Numbered from the stretch's first letter, positions 48,700 through 58,639 are shown. The stretch: DNA of 64,000 nucleotides from Floricoccus tropicus (GCF_001832905.1 NZ_MKIR01000012.1:329965-393964); one strand, 5' to 3'. Notes: a model not told the origin generated them from the sequence alone. Made by a program: numbers and translations.

Positions 48700-48870
48700 A
48701 AAAAGAAAAAACTCCACTGTAATGAGGGGCGAAAACCGCGGTACCACCCTCTTTTTACAATGAAGTTTCATTATCTCGTATTGTTTGATAAAAGTGTTTT
48801 CTCACCTTATAGCTTTTTAAAGCCGCACAAGTCAATTGTCTATTCTCACCATCTAAGACTCTCTGTATAG
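48700..48870 (-). promoter_or_regulatory. T-box leader in front of the LURP-one gene and alaS
   Basis: The minus strand shows Stem I start (AGAGAGTC near 48860) with a GGTGAGAA loop and a candidate Ala specifier GCT (48811-48813, followed by A). The T-box AGGGTGGTACCGCG lies at 48737-48750. A terminator pairs ACTTCATTGTAA (48755-48766) with TTACAGTGGAGT (48711-48722), enclosing a GAGGG/CCCTC stem, then TTTTTT. The T-box and terminator are clear; the specifier is tentative. Confidence 0.85.
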
Positions 48871-48886
48871 TTAACTATATTTTAAA

Positions 48887-49816
48887 TTATTTTTTAGTAG
48901 TATCAGTAGTATATTGTGATAATGCATTACTGAAAGCTTTCTCTTTAATTGTAACATTGTATTCTTTTAGAAGATTACCAATTACACTAGATGTATACTT
49001 AGAATCAGACTCTTTTTCAGTCTTAATTGACTTTTCAAGGTCCTTTTTATACTTATTCATATCGTTACCTTTTTTGCTATTTTTTTCCATTTTAACAATA
49101 TAGTAACTAGAAGCGCCTGTTGCTTGACTTGAAACTGTAATCACATCACTTACTTTACCATCTTCAAGTTTAAAGGCAGCATCCTTAACTTCCGTTGGAA
49201 GCTCAGTAGAATTAGAATCAAATTTCATTTCTCCGCCTTTATCTTTAGCAGAACCTACAGATTTTTCTTTTGCAATATCTCCAAATTTAGAATCATCTTT
49301 TTTAACTTCCTCAAGAACTTCCTTTGCAGTCTTTTCATCTGAAACTTGGATTACTCTTGCAGTTACTTCTGGATGGAACTTATCCCATGCAGTCTTCATA
49401 TTTGCATCAGTATATTCTTTCTTAACTGCTTCATCAACAGCATATTTAACAAGTAGATTTGTCTTGATTGATGATTTATATGATTCTTCAGTTAAACCAG
49501 CCTGAGTTAAGGCAGTAGCAAATTGATCCCCATACTGTTCTTTAGTTTTATCATATTCAGCATTTACATCTTTATCACTTACTTTACCTTTATACTTATC
49601 CTCTAAGACATCATCTAGCACTAATTGTTGGACAATTTGCGTACCATTTGCAGAAGTATTAGATTTTGCAGCATTATAGAAATCAGTTACACGAATTGTA
49701 TTACCTTTCATCGTAACGATATCAGTATTAGTTGAAGCCTCTTTTTGACCACACCCAGCAAGAGTAACCATGGCAAGTGCTGTTGCTGCTGTCAAAGTAA
49801 TTTTTTTAAAATTCAC
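48887..49816 (-). CDS. prsA: foldase PrsA (parvulin-type lipoprotein)
   Basis: An extracellular peptidyl-prolyl isomerase lipoprotein that folds secreted proteins. The signal peptide has a lipobox (TLAGCGQKE, Cys near residue 22). An N-terminal SurA-like region is followed by a parvulin domain (about residues 140-245, AKEVLEEVKKDDSKFGDIAKE). It starts with GTG (MNFKKITLTAATAL) preceded by AAAAGGAG. In lactococci, the homologue is PmpA. It lies downstream of the O-methyltransferase but with its own promoter. Confidence 0.92.
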   Translation of the reverse strand: MNFKKITLTAATALAMVTLAGCGQKEASTNTDIVTMKGNTIRVTDFYNAAKSNTSANGTQIVQQLVLDDVLEDKYKGKVSDKDVNAEYDKTKEQYGDQFATALTQAGLTEESYKSSIKTNLLVKYAVDEAVKKEYTDANMKTAWDKFHPEVTARVIQVSDEKTAKEVLEEVKKDDSKFGDIAKEKSVGSAKDKGGEMKFDSNSTELPTEVKDAAFKLEDGKVSDVITVSSQATGASSYYIVKMEKNSKKGNDMNKYKKDLEKSIKTEKESDSKYTSSVIGNLLKEYNVTIKEKAFSNALSQYTTDTTKK

Positions 49817-49847
49817 AGTATTTCTCCTTTTTCTCTATAACGAGTTT

Positions 49848-49857
49848 ATTATATCAC
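49848..49857 (-). promoter_or_regulatory. prsA extended -10 promoter
   Basis: TGTGATATAAT on the minus strand contains an extended -10 (TG, one base, TATAAT at 49848-49853), 32 bases before the GTG start. No good -35 is visible. Confidence 0.6.
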
Positions 49858-50006
49858 AAAATCTTAAATACTTCTTAAAATCATGAATATAAAATTTTAA
49901 AAATAAATCTTTTAAAATAAAAATACATAATTTCAAAAATTAACATTTCAATATAAGATTTGGACTCTCATTACAGATATTCTAATTCAGATAGCTTATA
50001 GAAAAC

Positions 50007-50717
50007 TTAATCCAAATCTAAATCAACATCCTCTTCATTTTTACGAATCATTAATATTCCATCACTCATTGGAATTAAACTTGCTGTCAATTTTTCATTA
50101 TTAAGTACAGCATCGAATAACTTATTTAATCCCCTATGAATTGTCCTTTGCCCTCTTCTAATATCTTCAATGGGACGAACCACATCACCACCCTGAAATA
50201 CATCATCAATTATTATGACACCACCTACTTCAAGCTTTTCTAAAATGTATGGTAAAAATACTATGTATTTTGATTTCGCTGAATCCATAAATACGAAATC
50301 AAATTTTTCATTGATTGTTGGTAGAACTTCCTGTGCTTCACCCTCTAAAAGAGTAATCTGACTATGTTTATCAAATTTTGCAAAATTTTCTTTAGCAAAA
50401 GCTATCATTTCAGGGTTTCGGTCTATTGTTGTAATCTGAACTCCAGGGACAGATTCTTTCATCAAAAGTGCCGAAAAACCAATTGCAGTTCCAATCTCCA
50501 AAATCTTCTTAGGTTGGATGGCCTGCAAAAGAAATTGAAAGTAAACAACTGTTTCATGTGGAATAACGGGAATATTCTCACGTTGAGCAAAATCAGCCAA
50601 GTCAGCCAGATAACCATCTAGCTGCTTTTGACTTGTTCGTAAAAATTCTACTATTTCTTCCTTAACAACAGGGCGACGCATGTTGCGATTGCTTCGTTCC
50701 CCGTATGACTTAACCAT
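50007..50717 (-). CDS. SAM-dependent O-methyltransferase
   Basis: A 236-residue enzyme of the catechol O-methyltransferase-like group (YrrM/TrmR type). The SAM-binding loop is [28 protein letters not shown] and [12 protein letters not shown] hold the metal site. YrrM-type members methylate 5-hydroxyuridine in the tRNA wobble position, which is a possible role. The start overlaps the end of pepF by 8 bases, with GGAGCG ahead; the ATG 12 codons in is also possible. pepF and this gene are one operon. Confidence 0.85.
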   Translation of the reverse strand: MVKSYGERSNRNMRRPVVKEEIVEFLRTSQKQLDGYLADLADFAQRENIPVIPHETVVYFQFLLQAIQPKKILEIGTAIGFSALLMKESVPGVQITTIDRNPEMIAFAKENFAKFDKHSQITLLEGEAQEVLPTINEKFDFVFMDSAKSKYIVFLPYILEKLEVGGVIIIDDVFQGGDVVRPIEDIRRGQRTIHRGLNKLFDAVLNNEKLTASLIPMSDGILMIRKNEEDVDLDLD

Positions 50718-52518
50718 TTAGATGCGCTCCTTTAGCAACTAATTCCTCTAACTCAGTTAAACGAGTTTCAAAAACCTTAAATGCTTCGTCAAGATAGACT
50801 GAATTAGTCATATCCACACCTGCACGAGCAATCACATCAAGTGGATAATCACTGTTTCCAGCTTTTAGATAATTTAAATAGTTTTCCTTGTCTTGTTCAG
50901 TTCCGTGAACAATTTTTTCAGCTAAATAACTCGCAGCTGCAAAACCAGTTGAATATTGGAAAACATAGTAATTATAATAGAAATGAGGAATACGTGCCCA
51001 TTCATATTGAATTTCTGGATTTTCTTCTTTTGAAATACCATAATACTTCTCATTTAAATCTGCATATAAATTATTAAGGAATTCACTTGTTAAAACAGTT
51101 CCAGCAGCATCCGCTTCATGAATATCATGTTCGAACTCAGCAAATTGAGTTTGACGGAATACAGTACCACGGAAACCATCCAGATAATGATTAAGAATAG
51201 CAAAACGAGTCTTATCATCCTTAATTTCTTCAAGTAAAGTTTCAGTTAATATATTTTCATTAGTTGTTGATGCAATCTCTGCTAAGAAGATTGAATAATC
51301 ACCATATACATATGGTTGATTCTCTCTAGTAAAAGTTGAATGCATACTATGGCCCATTTCATGGACTAAAGTAAATAAGTTATCCAATGTATCGTGCCAG
51401 TTTAAAAGCATAAAGGCATCAGTATCGTATGAACCACCTGAATAGGCACCACTACGTTTTCCTTTATTTTCCTCAACATCAATCCATCTTTCATCAAATG
51501 AACGTTTCACACGTTCTAAATAATCTGGACCAAAAATTTTAAGTGTGTCGATTGTTTTATCAACTGCTTGATCATAAGTGAATTTATAATCAAGATCAGA
51601 AAGAGGTGCATACATATCGTACATTTTAAGATCATTGATTCCTAAAATTTCCTTACGCAAATTAACATAACGATGTAAAAGAGGAAGATGTTTATTAACA
51701 CTCTCAACTAATGTATCAAATACACTTTCAGGAATATGATTTTCAGCAAGTGCGGCAGCTCGAGCTGAACTATATTTACGAGTTTTTGCTTGGAAGTTAT
51801 GTACTTTAACGTTAGAACCTAGGGTCTTAGCATATGTATTTTGAAATTGATTGTAAATACTGTATAGAGCTTGGTATGCATTTTTTCTAATTTCACGGAC
51901 CTTATTTTCCATAAATGAAATATAATTACCATGTGTTAATTGGACATCATTTCCTTCTGAATCTTTGATAGTCGGGAAGATAATATCTGCATTATCAAGA
52001 ATTTCAAAAGTCTCAGCAGATGCTCCAAAAATTTCTCCGGCACCTGCTAGTAATGCTTCTTCAGCAGATGAAAGAACATGAGCTTTTTTACTTAATAATT
52101 TTTCAAAGAAATGATTAAAATCATTAAGTTCAGGCACTTCAACTTTAAACTCAGCTAATTCACCATCAGTAAGAGTCATGAATTCTGGCTCATAAAAGGC
52201 AAAAGTTTCACCAAATTTAGCATATAAAGCTGTTGCTTTTGCTTGTAATTCTTGATACTTAGCCACAGTAGTATCTTGGTCGTTCTTCATAGAAGCATAT
52301 ACATAAAGTTTCTCAACACGTTGAGCAATAGCTAGTTCAATCTTTGTGGTAGCAAGTAAAGATGCAGCTGAATCTGTTAGATGTCCAGCTAATTTCTTAG
52401 CGTCATCAAGTTCTTTAGAGACCACCTCGTACTCATCATCCCAAGCTTGATCAGTATCAAAAACACTAGTTAGATCCCATTTTCTATCTTCAGCAATTTC
52501 ATTTCTATTTTTTGCCAT
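50710..52518 (-). CDS. pepF: oligoendopeptidase F
   Basis: A 602-residue zinc metallopeptidase of the M3 family that cuts peptides of 7-17 residues inside the cell, important in lactococcal nitrogen use. The HExxH zinc motif appears as [11 protein letters not shown], and the third ligand Glu follows in [22 protein letters not shown] precedes the ATG. It lies after coiA and before the O-methyltransferase, as in other lactococci. Confidence 0.95.
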   Translation of the reverse strand: MAKNRNEIAEDRKWDLTSVFDTDQAWDDEYEVVSKELDDAKKLAGHLTDSAASLLATTKIELAIAQRVEKLYVYASMKNDQDTTVAKYQELQAKATALYAKFGETFAFYEPEFMTLTDGELAEFKVEVPELNDFNHFFEKLLSKKAHVLSSAEEALLAGAGEIFGASAETFEILDNADIIFPTIKDSEGNDVQLTHGNYISFMENKVREIRKNAYQALYSIYNQFQNTYAKTLGSNVKVHNFQAKTRKYSSARAAALAENHIPESVFDTLVESVNKHLPLLHRYVNLRKEILGINDLKMYDMYAPLSDLDYKFTYDQAVDKTIDTLKIFGPDYLERVKRSFDERWIDVEENKGKRSGAYSGGSYDTDAFMLLNWHDTLDNLFTLVHEMGHSMHSTFTRENQPYVYGDYSIFLAEIASTTNENILTETLLEEIKDDKTRFAILNHYLDGFRGTVFRQTQFAEFEHDIHEADAAGTVLTSEFLNNLYADLNEKYYGISKEENPEIQYEWARIPHFYYNYYVFQYSTGFAAASYLAEKIVHGTEQDKENYLNYLKAGNSDYPLDVIARAGVDMTNSVYLDEAFKVFETRLTELEELVAKGAHLNG

Positions 52519-52556
52519 AATAATCCTCTATCTTAATATTTTAAAATTTTGTCATT

Positions 52557-53534
52557 TTACATTTTACCATAAAAAGCAGGTGGGTACATCAATTGTCGAC
52601 TAGTTTTGTCTCTTAATTTATAATATTTTATAAAATTCTCATAATATGGGGATAAATCCCTATTTATCTGTAAAAAACTACTATGATCACTTCCATTAAT
52701 TAGCCACTTGTAGTAATTAAAACCTAGAGGAAAATACTGCACAGGATAATTTTTTATATCTCTTAAACTCAACCCTTTTTGATAATAAAGTCCAGCAAGT
52801 TCCATCCACTTGCCATTTTTTCGACGTAAATTCTGGCTTATATATAACTCCATGTCAGAAATTTTCTTTCCTTCAATTACTTCAGATTTTTGTTTCCTAT
52901 ATGGGAAACGCAATATATCTAATAAATTTCCTTTAAAAAAAGGGAATATTTTTTCTTTATAAATCAAGTTTCCTTTTAAATCTTCATGAATTAAATATTT
53001 TAAAACTATACATTTTTGTTTATTATGTAGTTCCCAGTAGTAGAAACCACAATTCATTGAAAAATATAAAAAGTTCATATTCAATCGATTCATTTTTTCA
53101 CCCAAATGTAAGTTCTCTCCCAAAAGCCATAAAACAGAACATCCAATTTTCTTATATGATAAGGTTCTTTCACTTAAATATTTTAGTGAAAGAGAGCTAC
53201 ACTGTACTTCTAATGCAATATTTGATTCCACCATGATATCAGCTATTTGCATAATTTCTGGCAGATAATATTCAACTTGGGCATAAGTATCATAGTTAAG
53301 CCACTTATATAAATCCATTTTCAGTTGCAAATGCTCCTGACTCTCATTTTCTGAATAAAATTCGCAATTTTTTAATGATTTATGAGCAAAGTGCCTTGCT
53401 TTAATACTTCCATTTTTTAGGACAATTTTTCCTTTACAACCTGGGCAGAAAAATTCCCTCTCTTTAATATATTTAATGTTATCAACCTCCAATAAATTTA
53501 TTATTTCCCCCGATAAATCTACAGCTGTTAACAT
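52557..53534 (-). CDS. coiA: competence protein CoiA
   Basis: A 325-residue protein of the CoiA family, which promotes recombination of incoming single-stranded DNA during competence. It has the N-terminal zinc ribbon (FFCPGCKGKIVLKNG, HFAH) and a nuclease-like central domain (ADIMVESNIALEVQCSSLSL with the conserved Asp and Glu-Gln). AAAGGAG precedes the ATG. A degenerate com-box lies at 53554-53561. Length and content look intact, so late competence genes may be functional. Confidence 0.88.
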   Translation of the reverse strand: MLTAVDLSGEIINLLEVDNIKYIKEREFFCPGCKGKIVLKNGSIKARHFAHKSLKNCEFYSENESQEHLQLKMDLYKWLNYDTYAQVEYYLPEIMQIADIMVESNIALEVQCSSLSLKYLSERTLSYKKIGCSVLWLLGENLHLGEKMNRLNMNFLYFSMNCGFYYWELHNKQKCIVLKYLIHEDLKGNLIYKEKIFPFFKGNLLDILRFPYRKQKSEVIEGKKISDMELYISQNLRRKNGKWMELAGLYYQKGLSLRDIKNYPVQYFPLGFNYYKWLINGSDHSSFLQINRDLSPYYENFIKYYKLRDKTSRQLMYPPAFYGKM

Positions 53535-53553
53535 ATTAATCTCCTTTATTATT

Positions 53554-53561
53554 TATACGTT
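53554..53561 (-). promoter_or_regulatory. possible degenerate com-box (ComX site)
   Basis: AACGTATA on the minus strand matches 6 of 8 bases of the com-box TACGAATA, 20 bases before the coiA start, with T-rich sequence upstream. The T-rich part is also the U tract of a terminator, so the match is weak. Confidence 0.3.
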
Positions 53562-53576
53562 TTTATAAAAGAAAAA

Positions 53577-53595
53577 TACCACCCTATGGATGGTA
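53577..53595 (-). terminator. terminator of the ispG-YdcF unit
   Basis: TACCATCC/GGGTGGTA (8 bp, one T-G pair) with an ATA loop, followed by TTTTTCTTTT on the minus strand, between the YdcF stop and coiA. Confidence 0.75.
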
Positions 53596-53598
53596 ATG

Positions 53599-54687
53599 TT
53601 ATACTGCATTTCTTGTAATATAGTTTGTAAAGATAACAAGTAATATATTCAATATTAAAATAAAAATAAGAAACTTAAGATGTTTTTTCTTATTACTATT
53701 TAAAACTGCAATAAATTCACGAATAAATGCGGGAATTCTATAGTACATTGCTGTCTTACTTCCAATACCCTGAGCATTTAATCCTAATTCTCTGGCAAAT
53801 AATGCTGCTCTAAAAACATGATACTCACTTGAGAAGAAAAGAAATTTTTCCCCAATCACTTGAGACTTCTGTTCAATAATTCTTGAAGAGAAAACTAAAT
53901 TCTCATAAGTAGTTCTGCTTTTATCTTCCAAAATAGTATGGTCCTCTGGATAATTCATGTTTTGAACTGCATAGTCTCTCATAGCAACTGCTTCAGGAAC
54001 AAGTTCATCTGGTCCTTGACCACCAGAAAAGATAATTTGAGCCTTTTCTTGCTGCTTATTAGAATGATTTACGGCAACTTCAATTCTTGATCCTAAGAGC
54101 TTACCTATTTGATCACCATTAATTAATCCAGCTCCTAAAACAACAAAATAATTAGCTTTAGCACGCTTCATGAGCCAACCATAAATTACACTTGAGGCAA
54201 AGAAGACAATAAACTGCCAACCAATGTACATAATTAAAATTGGATATACATAAGTTAAAATTTTTAAATAGTCATATTTGGGAGGTAAATTACTTATTTT
54301 GCTAATAATTTTACCCATCAACCAAAAAGCTAAAAAACTTAAAGGAAGTAAGAGATTTGCTATACTATGGCTTTCTCTGCGCCAAACTTTAATACTTTCA
54401 ACAATAATACCGATAAAAATAACAACCGAAAATATTAAAAATCCCATGACAAGAGTGATTGCTTCAATAATAAGCACACCTTCTGGTATGACACCTTGAC
54501 CATTCAAATATAAAAGCAAGAGGTTGATACTAACAAAGATGAAGAAGGCCGAAAAGATTCCCCATCGACCTAGCTTCAAAGTGCGTGGATCAGTTCTAAT
54601 CAAATTGATAAAAACCGTTAGGCACACAATCATTGGAACAACTGAAAATAAAATTATATAAAAATATGGATCACTCAGCATCTTCAT
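53599..54687 (-). CDS. YdcF/SanA family membrane protein (DUF218)
   Basis: A 362-residue membrane protein. About five transmembrane helices in the N-terminal half lead to a DUF218 domain ([35 protein letters not shown]) and a final helix. DUF218 proteins are linked to envelope integrity and vancomycin sensitivity in E. coli (SanA, ElyC), but biochemical roles are not settled. The ATG giving MKMLSDPYF has AGG 8 bases ahead; it overlaps ispG by 17 bases. An earlier in-frame start is unlikely. Confidence 0.78.
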   Translation of the reverse strand: MKMLSDPYFYIILFSVVPMIVCLTVFINLIRTDPRTLKLGRWGIFSAFFIFVSINLLLLYLNGQGVIPEGVLIIEAITLVMGFLIFSVVIFIGIIVESIKVWRRESHSIANLLLPLSFLAFWLMGKIISKISNLPPKYDYLKILTYVYPILIMYIGWQFIVFFASSVIYGWLMKRAKANYFVVLGAGLINGDQIGKLLGSRIEVAVNHSNKQQEKAQIIFSGGQGPDELVPEAVAMRDYAVQNMNYPEDHTILEDKSRTTYENLVFSSRIIEQKSQVIGEKFLFFSSEYHVFRAALFARELGLNAQGIGSKTAMYYRIPAFIREFIAVLNSNKKKHLKFLIFILILNILLVIFTNYITRNAV

Positions 54688-55774
54688 GTAACTTACCTGT
54701 CTCCTGATAAAGTTTATACATGGCATCTATCTCTTTTTTGAATTCTTCAAGCATGACTTCTTCAGGTACAGTCTTAATAATTTTTCCTTTTTTGAAAAGC
54801 ATACCTTTTCCGTCTCCACCTGCTAAACCAATATCTGCTTCACGCGCTTCCCCTGGACCATTTACACCACATCCAAGAATAGCAACAGTTATTGGTGCTT
54901 TGATATTAGCAATGTATTTTTCAAGTTCCGCAGCAATTGGAATTAAATCAATTTCAATACGTCCACAAGTTGGACAAGAAACAAGAGTTGCTGCATTATC
55001 AATTAAATTAAATGATTTTAAAACTTCACGAGCTACCTTGATTTCCTCCACAGGATCTGCAGAAAGTGAAATCCTCATTGTGTCACCAATTCCAAGTGAA
55101 AGCAGTGCCCCCATTCCAGCTGCAGATTTTATTGAACCAGAGAATAAAGGTCCTGATTCAGTAATTCCCAAATGAAGAGGATAATCAAATTCTTCAGCCG
55201 CAAGTTGATATGCCGCAAGTGCAAGTTCAACATTTGAAGCTTTCATTGAAATTATTATATCGTGAAAGTCTAAATCTTCAAGAATTTTTACATGTTCACG
55301 CGCACTTTCAAGCATTCCCATCGCAGTTGGATATCCATACTTTTTAAGGAATTTCTTCTCAAGCGAACCAGCATTAACCCCAATACGAATAGGGATGTTT
55401 TTTGCTTTACATGCCTCTACAACTTTTTGCACACGGTCTGTACGCCCAATATTTCCCGGATTGATTCGAATTTTATCAACACCCGATTCAATTGCTTGTA
55501 AGGCTAAACGATAGTCAAAATGGATATCAGCCACTAGAGGAATCGAGATCTGTGCTTTAATATCCTTAAGGGCAAGAGCTGCTTCCATGTCAGGAACCGC
55601 AACACGTACTATCTGACAACCAGCTTCTTCAAGTTCATGTATTTGAGCTACAGTAGCCTCCACATCCTGTGTTTTAGTAGTACACATTGATTGGATGATA
55701 ACTTTATTACGACCACCAACCACAACATCACCAACCAATACAGGTCGGGTATTTCTTCTATGAGTTAAAGACAT
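54671..55774 (-). CDS. ispG: 4-hydroxy-3-methylbut-2-enyl-diphosphate synthase
   Basis: A [4Fe-4S] enzyme of the MEP isoprenoid route that makes HMBPP from methylerythritol cyclodiphosphate. The 367 residues have the TIM-barrel start ([16 protein letters not shown]) and the cluster ligands [11 protein letters not shown] and [10 protein letters not shown], with the ligand Glu. Length fits the short bacterial form. Other MEP genes are not in the window; Streptococcaceae commonly use mevalonate instead. It overlaps the YdcF gene, so the two share a message. Confidence 0.93.
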   Translation of the reverse strand: MSLTHRRNTRPVLVGDVVVGGRNKVIIQSMCTTKTQDVEATVAQIHELEEAGCQIVRVAVPDMEAALALKDIKAQISIPLVADIHFDYRLALQAIESGVDKIRINPGNIGRTDRVQKVVEACKAKNIPIRIGVNAGSLEKKFLKKYGYPTAMGMLESAREHVKILEDLDFHDIIISMKASNVELALAAYQLAAEEFDYPLHLGITESGPLFSGSIKSAAGMGALLSLGIGDTMRISLSADPVEEIKVAREVLKSFNLIDNAATLVSCPTCGRIEIDLIPIAAELEKYIANIKAPITVAILGCGVNGPGEAREADIGLAGGDGKGMLFKKGKIIKTVPEEVMLEEFKKEIDAMYKLYQETGKLHEDAE

Positions 55775-55893
55775 ATAGTCACTTCTTTCTTTTTTAAATC
55801 AGAGTTCATTTTATCATACTTTTAAAAAAAAGATATTAAAATCACTCTATTCAATTTTAACTGATATTTAAATTCTTTTCAATCAATACAAAA

Positions 55894-55936
55894 AAGACCA
55901 CTACAAGTATTGCAAATCAATTCTTGTATAAGTCTT
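55894..55936 (-). terminator. terminator after the amino-acid ABC transporter ATPase gene
   Basis: AAGACTTATACAAG/CTTGTAGTGGTCTT (14 bp with G-U pairs) with a 15-base loop and a T run, just beyond the ATPase stop. Confidence 0.75.
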
Positions 55937-55946
55937 AAAATACTAA

Positions 55947-56681
55947 TTATAGAACTTTAGATAAGAAATCTTTTGTTCTCTCTTCTTTTGGATTTCCAAA
56001 TATCTCCTCTGGACTAGCCTCCTCAATGATATGTCCTTGATCCATAAATAGGACACGATCAGCTACTTCTTTTGCAAATCCCATTTCATGGGTTACTATT
56101 ACCATGGTCATACCTTCTTTAGCTAGTTTTTTAATTACTGCTAATACTTCTCCAACCATTTCTGGGTCCAAGGCACTTGTTGGTTCATCAAAGAGCATTA
56201 CATCTGGCCCCATAGCCAGTGCGCGTGCTATAGCAACACGTTGTTGCTGTCCACCTGATAAACTCTGAGGATACACATCAGCTTTGTCAGCTAATCCTAC
56301 ACTTTCAAGTAATTTTAAAGCAATATTCTCTGCTTCAACTTTTGGCATATTTTTATTTTTTATAGGAGCTAATGTCAAATTATCTAAAACATTCATATTT
56401 GAAAATAGATTAAATGATTGAAAAACCATACCCATTTTTTCACGGTACTTAAATATATCGACCCCTTTACCTGCTAGATCTACCCCTTCAAAAATAACCT
56501 GACCTTCTGTTGGGACTTCAAGCATATTCATAGTACGTAAAAATGTTGATTTTCCACTACCAGAAGGACCAATCATGACAACCACTTCACCTTCAGAGAT
56601 TTCAAGATTCAATCCTTTAAGAATTTCATTTTTCCCAAATGACTTATGAAGATTTTTTATTTCAATTATTTTCCTACTCAT
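55947..56681 (-). CDS. polar amino-acid ABC transporter ATPase
   Basis: A 244-residue ABC ATPase of the GlnQ/ArtP type. Walker A is GPSGSGKST (about residues 38-46), the signature LSGGQQQR, Walker [14 protein letters not shown], and the switch His in [15 protein letters not shown]. The start overlaps the permease stop as ATGA. Substrate is probably basic or polar amino acids; the ARG-box in front of the permease argues for arginine or a related amino acid. Confidence 0.9.
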   Translation of the reverse strand: MSRKIIEIKNLHKSFGKNEILKGLNLEISEGEVVVMIGPSGSGKSTFLRTMNMLEVPTEGQVIFEGVDLAGKGVDIFKYREKMGMVFQSFNLFSNMNVLDNLTLAPIKNKNMPKVEAENIALKLLESVGLADKADVYPQSLSGGQQQRVAIARALAMGPDVMLFDEPTSALDPEMVGEVLAVIKKLAKEGMTMVIVTHEMGFAKEVADRVLFMDQGHIIEEASPEEIFGNPKEERTKDFLSKVL

Positions 56682-57364
56682 TTAACATACCCCTTTGACA
56701 TTTTCTTCTCTACAAGATTTAAGAGCTGACTCGTAACAAAAGTAATCACTAAATAGAAGGAACCGGCAAATAATAGTGGTTCAAGTGCAATGTATGTTGT
56801 ACTTGCAGTTGTTAATCCACCATTATAAAGCTCCATAACACCTATAGTAGACAAAAGAGAACTATCTTTAATAATAGTAACAAATTCATTACCAAGTGAT
56901 GGCAGACTTATTCTAAATGCTTGTGGCAAGATAACACTTTTCATTGCCTGATTAGGACGAATTCCTAATGAATATGCAGCTTCCACTTGACCCTTTGGTA
57001 CTGATAAAATTCCACCACGAATAATTTCTGCAACATAAGCACCACTGTTCATGCTAAGAATAATAATTCCAGGAATCAAACGTGAAAGATCAACATCTAG
57101 TATTCCAAATGTAAAAGTTGGAAGAAAGTTCATTTTAACACTTACAAAGAAAACCATGATTTGAAGAATCATCGGTGTCCCACGAAAAAGTTCAATATAA
57201 ATATTTGCCAACCATTTTATTAGTTTAATCTTTGATAATTTAGCCAACGCAAGTAAAATTCCAAATATTGTACCTAAAAAAACTACGATAACAGAAATCC
57301 CAATTGTGATAACTGTTCCATCTGTAAAATATGGTAGGAATTTTGGAAGAAACGAAAAGTTCAT
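56678..57364 (-). CDS. polar amino-acid ABC transporter permease
   Basis: A 228-residue membrane protein with five transmembrane helices and the EAA coupling loop ([20 protein letters not shown]). It forms the channel with the following ATPase; the substrate-binding protein is encoded apart at 59.6 kb. Ribosome-binding site AAGGGG precedes the ATG. The promoter has TATAAT (57399-57404) and an ARG-box-like palindrome overlapping the spacer and -35 area. Confidence 0.9.
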   Translation of the reverse strand: MNFSFLPKFLPYFTDGTVITIGISVIVVFLGTIFGILLALAKLSKIKLIKWLANIYIELFRGTPMILQIMVFFVSVKMNFLPTFTFGILDVDLSRLIPGIIILSMNSGAYVAEIIRGGILSVPKGQVEAAYSLGIRPNQAMKSVILPQAFRISLPSLGNEFVTIIKDSSLLSTIGVMELYNGGLTTASTTYIALEPLLFAGSFYLVITFVTSQLLNLVEKKMSKGYVK

Positions 57365-57398
57365 GTATCTACCCCTTAATATTAATTAATTTTTATTC

Positions 57399-57430
57399 AT
57401 TATAACATATTTAATGTATATTTATACATA
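57399..57430 (-). promoter_or_regulatory. promoter with ARG-box-like operator of the ABC permease-ATPase genes
   Basis: TATAAT (57399-57404) with a weak -35 (GTATAA, 57422-57427). TATGTATAAATATACATT (minus, 57413-57430) fits the ARG-box pattern TNTGNATWWWWATNCANA at all but the last position and holds a perfect ATGTATA/TATACAT repeat. ArgR/AhrC binding there would block the promoter. Confidence 0.5.
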
Positions 57431-57451
57431 TTTTTGCATTTTTCTCATAAA

Positions 57452-57480
57452 ATAAGAAGAAATTATTCATTTCTTCTTAT
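57452..57480. terminator. terminator overlapping the stop of the 44-residue gene
   Basis: ATAAGAAGAAAT/ATTTCTTCTTAT form a perfect 12-bp stem with a 5-base loop that holds part of the stop codon; TTTT follows on the minus strand. Confidence 0.75.
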
Positions 57481-57601
57481 CATTATCAAATTCATTTTCA
57501 TCTATTTGATCGAAAATAAATTTCCCTGCTGCTATTGTTGCTACTGTTAGGACTGTTGAAAGGACCAATGACTTAGCTGCTTCTTTAATTATTCTATTCA
57601 T
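57467..57601 (-). CDS. small single-pass membrane protein, 44 residues
   Basis: Starts MNRIIKEAAKSLVLSTVLTV with an ideal AGGAGG 7 bases before the ATG. A basic N-terminus and a helix of about 20 hydrophobic residues lead to an acidic C-tail (DQIDENEFDNDKKK). It lies between the ABC permease and the DUF4430 gene, and its stop sits in a terminator hairpin, so it is a separate short message. Function is unknown; it could be a small regulator or a peptide stabilising a neighbour. Confidence 0.65.
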   Translation of the reverse strand: MNRIIKEAAKSLVLSTVLTVATIAAGKFIFDQIDENEFDNDKKK

Positions 57602-57687
57602 GAATAAAACCTCCTAATTAACATAAATATACTTTTAAATCTTATAAAATGCAATTTTTAAGTATGTAAAAAATCCTTTCGGACTTT

Positions 57688-58068
57688 TTACATACTACCA
57701 AGTTCAAAGTATATCTTATCACCGTCTTTTAATTCTTGCTCACCAGCACCCTTATTAGCCATCTCACCGTTTAACTTATATAACCAGAATTTATTAGCTG
57801 ACTCATCTTGCTTTACTCCATCAATTGCTGTGATGAATCCTTTACTTTCCTCCACCTGAACCTTTTCTCTTAAAACAGTTATTACCGTTGAATCAGCGTT
57901 AATAGGAATATCTTTAAATTCTTTTGTATTTTTTTCATCGAATTTAACTGTCAAATTTACTTTTCCAGTTTCTTCTTTATGTTTATCTGGTTCAGATTTC
58001 TTATTTGAACATGCTACTAAACTGATAACAAGAAAAAGCGATAAAGTTAAAGTAATTTTTTTTTTCAT
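57688..58068 (-). CDS. DUF4430 lipoprotein, transcobalamin-like
   Basis: A 126-residue lipoprotein with a lipobox (ISLVACSNK, Cys near residue 20) and a C-terminal DUF4430 domain (about 65-126, FWLYKLNGEMANKGAGEQEL), the fold of the cobalamin-binding C-domain of transcobalamin. The start overlaps the ECF S component stop as ATGA. The pair suggests capture of cobalamin or a precursor at the surface and its passage to the ECF importer. The required EcfA/EcfT genes are elsewhere. Confidence 0.8.
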   Translation of the reverse strand: MKKKITLTLSLFLVISLVACSNKKSEPDKHKEETGKVNLTVKFDEKNTKEFKDIPINADSTVITVLREKVQVEESKGFITAIDGVKQDESANKFWLYKLNGEMANKGAGEQELKDGDKIYFELGSM

Positions 58069-58538
58069 ATTTTAAACCTTTCAAATATATTATAAATTAA
58101 TGGATAAAAAATCATAGTACTTATTGCATGCATCATATCAAATCCCAATCCTGCCAAATAGAATGGCCAAAAACTTGCCTTAAAAATACATGCTGAGAAT
58201 AATGATATTATAAAACCATAAAGCATAGTAAGCATACCTGCAATAATCATTTGATAAACAATTTTTGACATATACTTATAAGTAAATTTCCAAATAATCA
58301 ATATTACTGCAAAAGAAATAACTTGGAATAGAACCATAATGCTCATTCCCATATATATTCCAGTAATAACCATAGTAAGTGTCATAACAATTATAGAATC
58401 ATAAATTCCCCAAAAGACAACTGTAACCAAAAATAGTGCTGTTATAGGTTTTATGTTAGGAAATTGTGCAAATGCAAATCTAGAAACTACTGCTATAGCT
58501 ACCAAAATTGAAATGCGAGAAATTTTTTTCACGTCCAT
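58065..58538 (-). CDS. ECF transporter S component (probable cobalamin/cobamide)
   Basis: A 157-residue membrane protein with five or six helices; the N-terminal ISRISILVAIAVVSRFAFAQ has the alanine-rich pattern that S components use to meet EcfT. It is paired with the DUF4430 lipoprotein by an ATGA overlap. Cobalamin is inferred from that partner alone. No cobalamin riboswitch fits the 100 bases upstream. Confidence 0.8.
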   Translation of the reverse strand: MDVKKISRISILVAIAVVSRFAFAQFPNIKPITALFLVTVVFWGIYDSIIVMTLTMVITGIYMGMSIMVLFQVISFAVILIIWKFTYKYMSKIVYQMIIAGMLTMLYGFIISLFSACIFKASFWPFYLAGLGFDMMHAISTMIFYPLIYNIFERFKI

Positions 58539-58623
58539 TTAATAATTATACACAAAATAATATATTTATTGCAAGATAAATTATAATCTAGTAAAAAAAA
58601 TTAACTTAATTCCAAGTTTTGTG

Positions 58624-58632
58624 TGATATAAT
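58624..58632 (+). promoter_or_regulatory. extended -10 of the lipid kinase gene, leaderless candidate
   Basis: TGATATAAT is an ideal extended -10, only 7 bases before the ATG at 58640. Transcription would start at or next to the start codon, and no ribosome-binding site exists. Confidence 0.6.
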
Positions 58633-58639
58633 TTTGAAT

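Noticed and set aside
58539..58639. Cobalamin riboswitch before the ECF S gene
   Set aside because: The gap is too short and shows no conserved B12-box.
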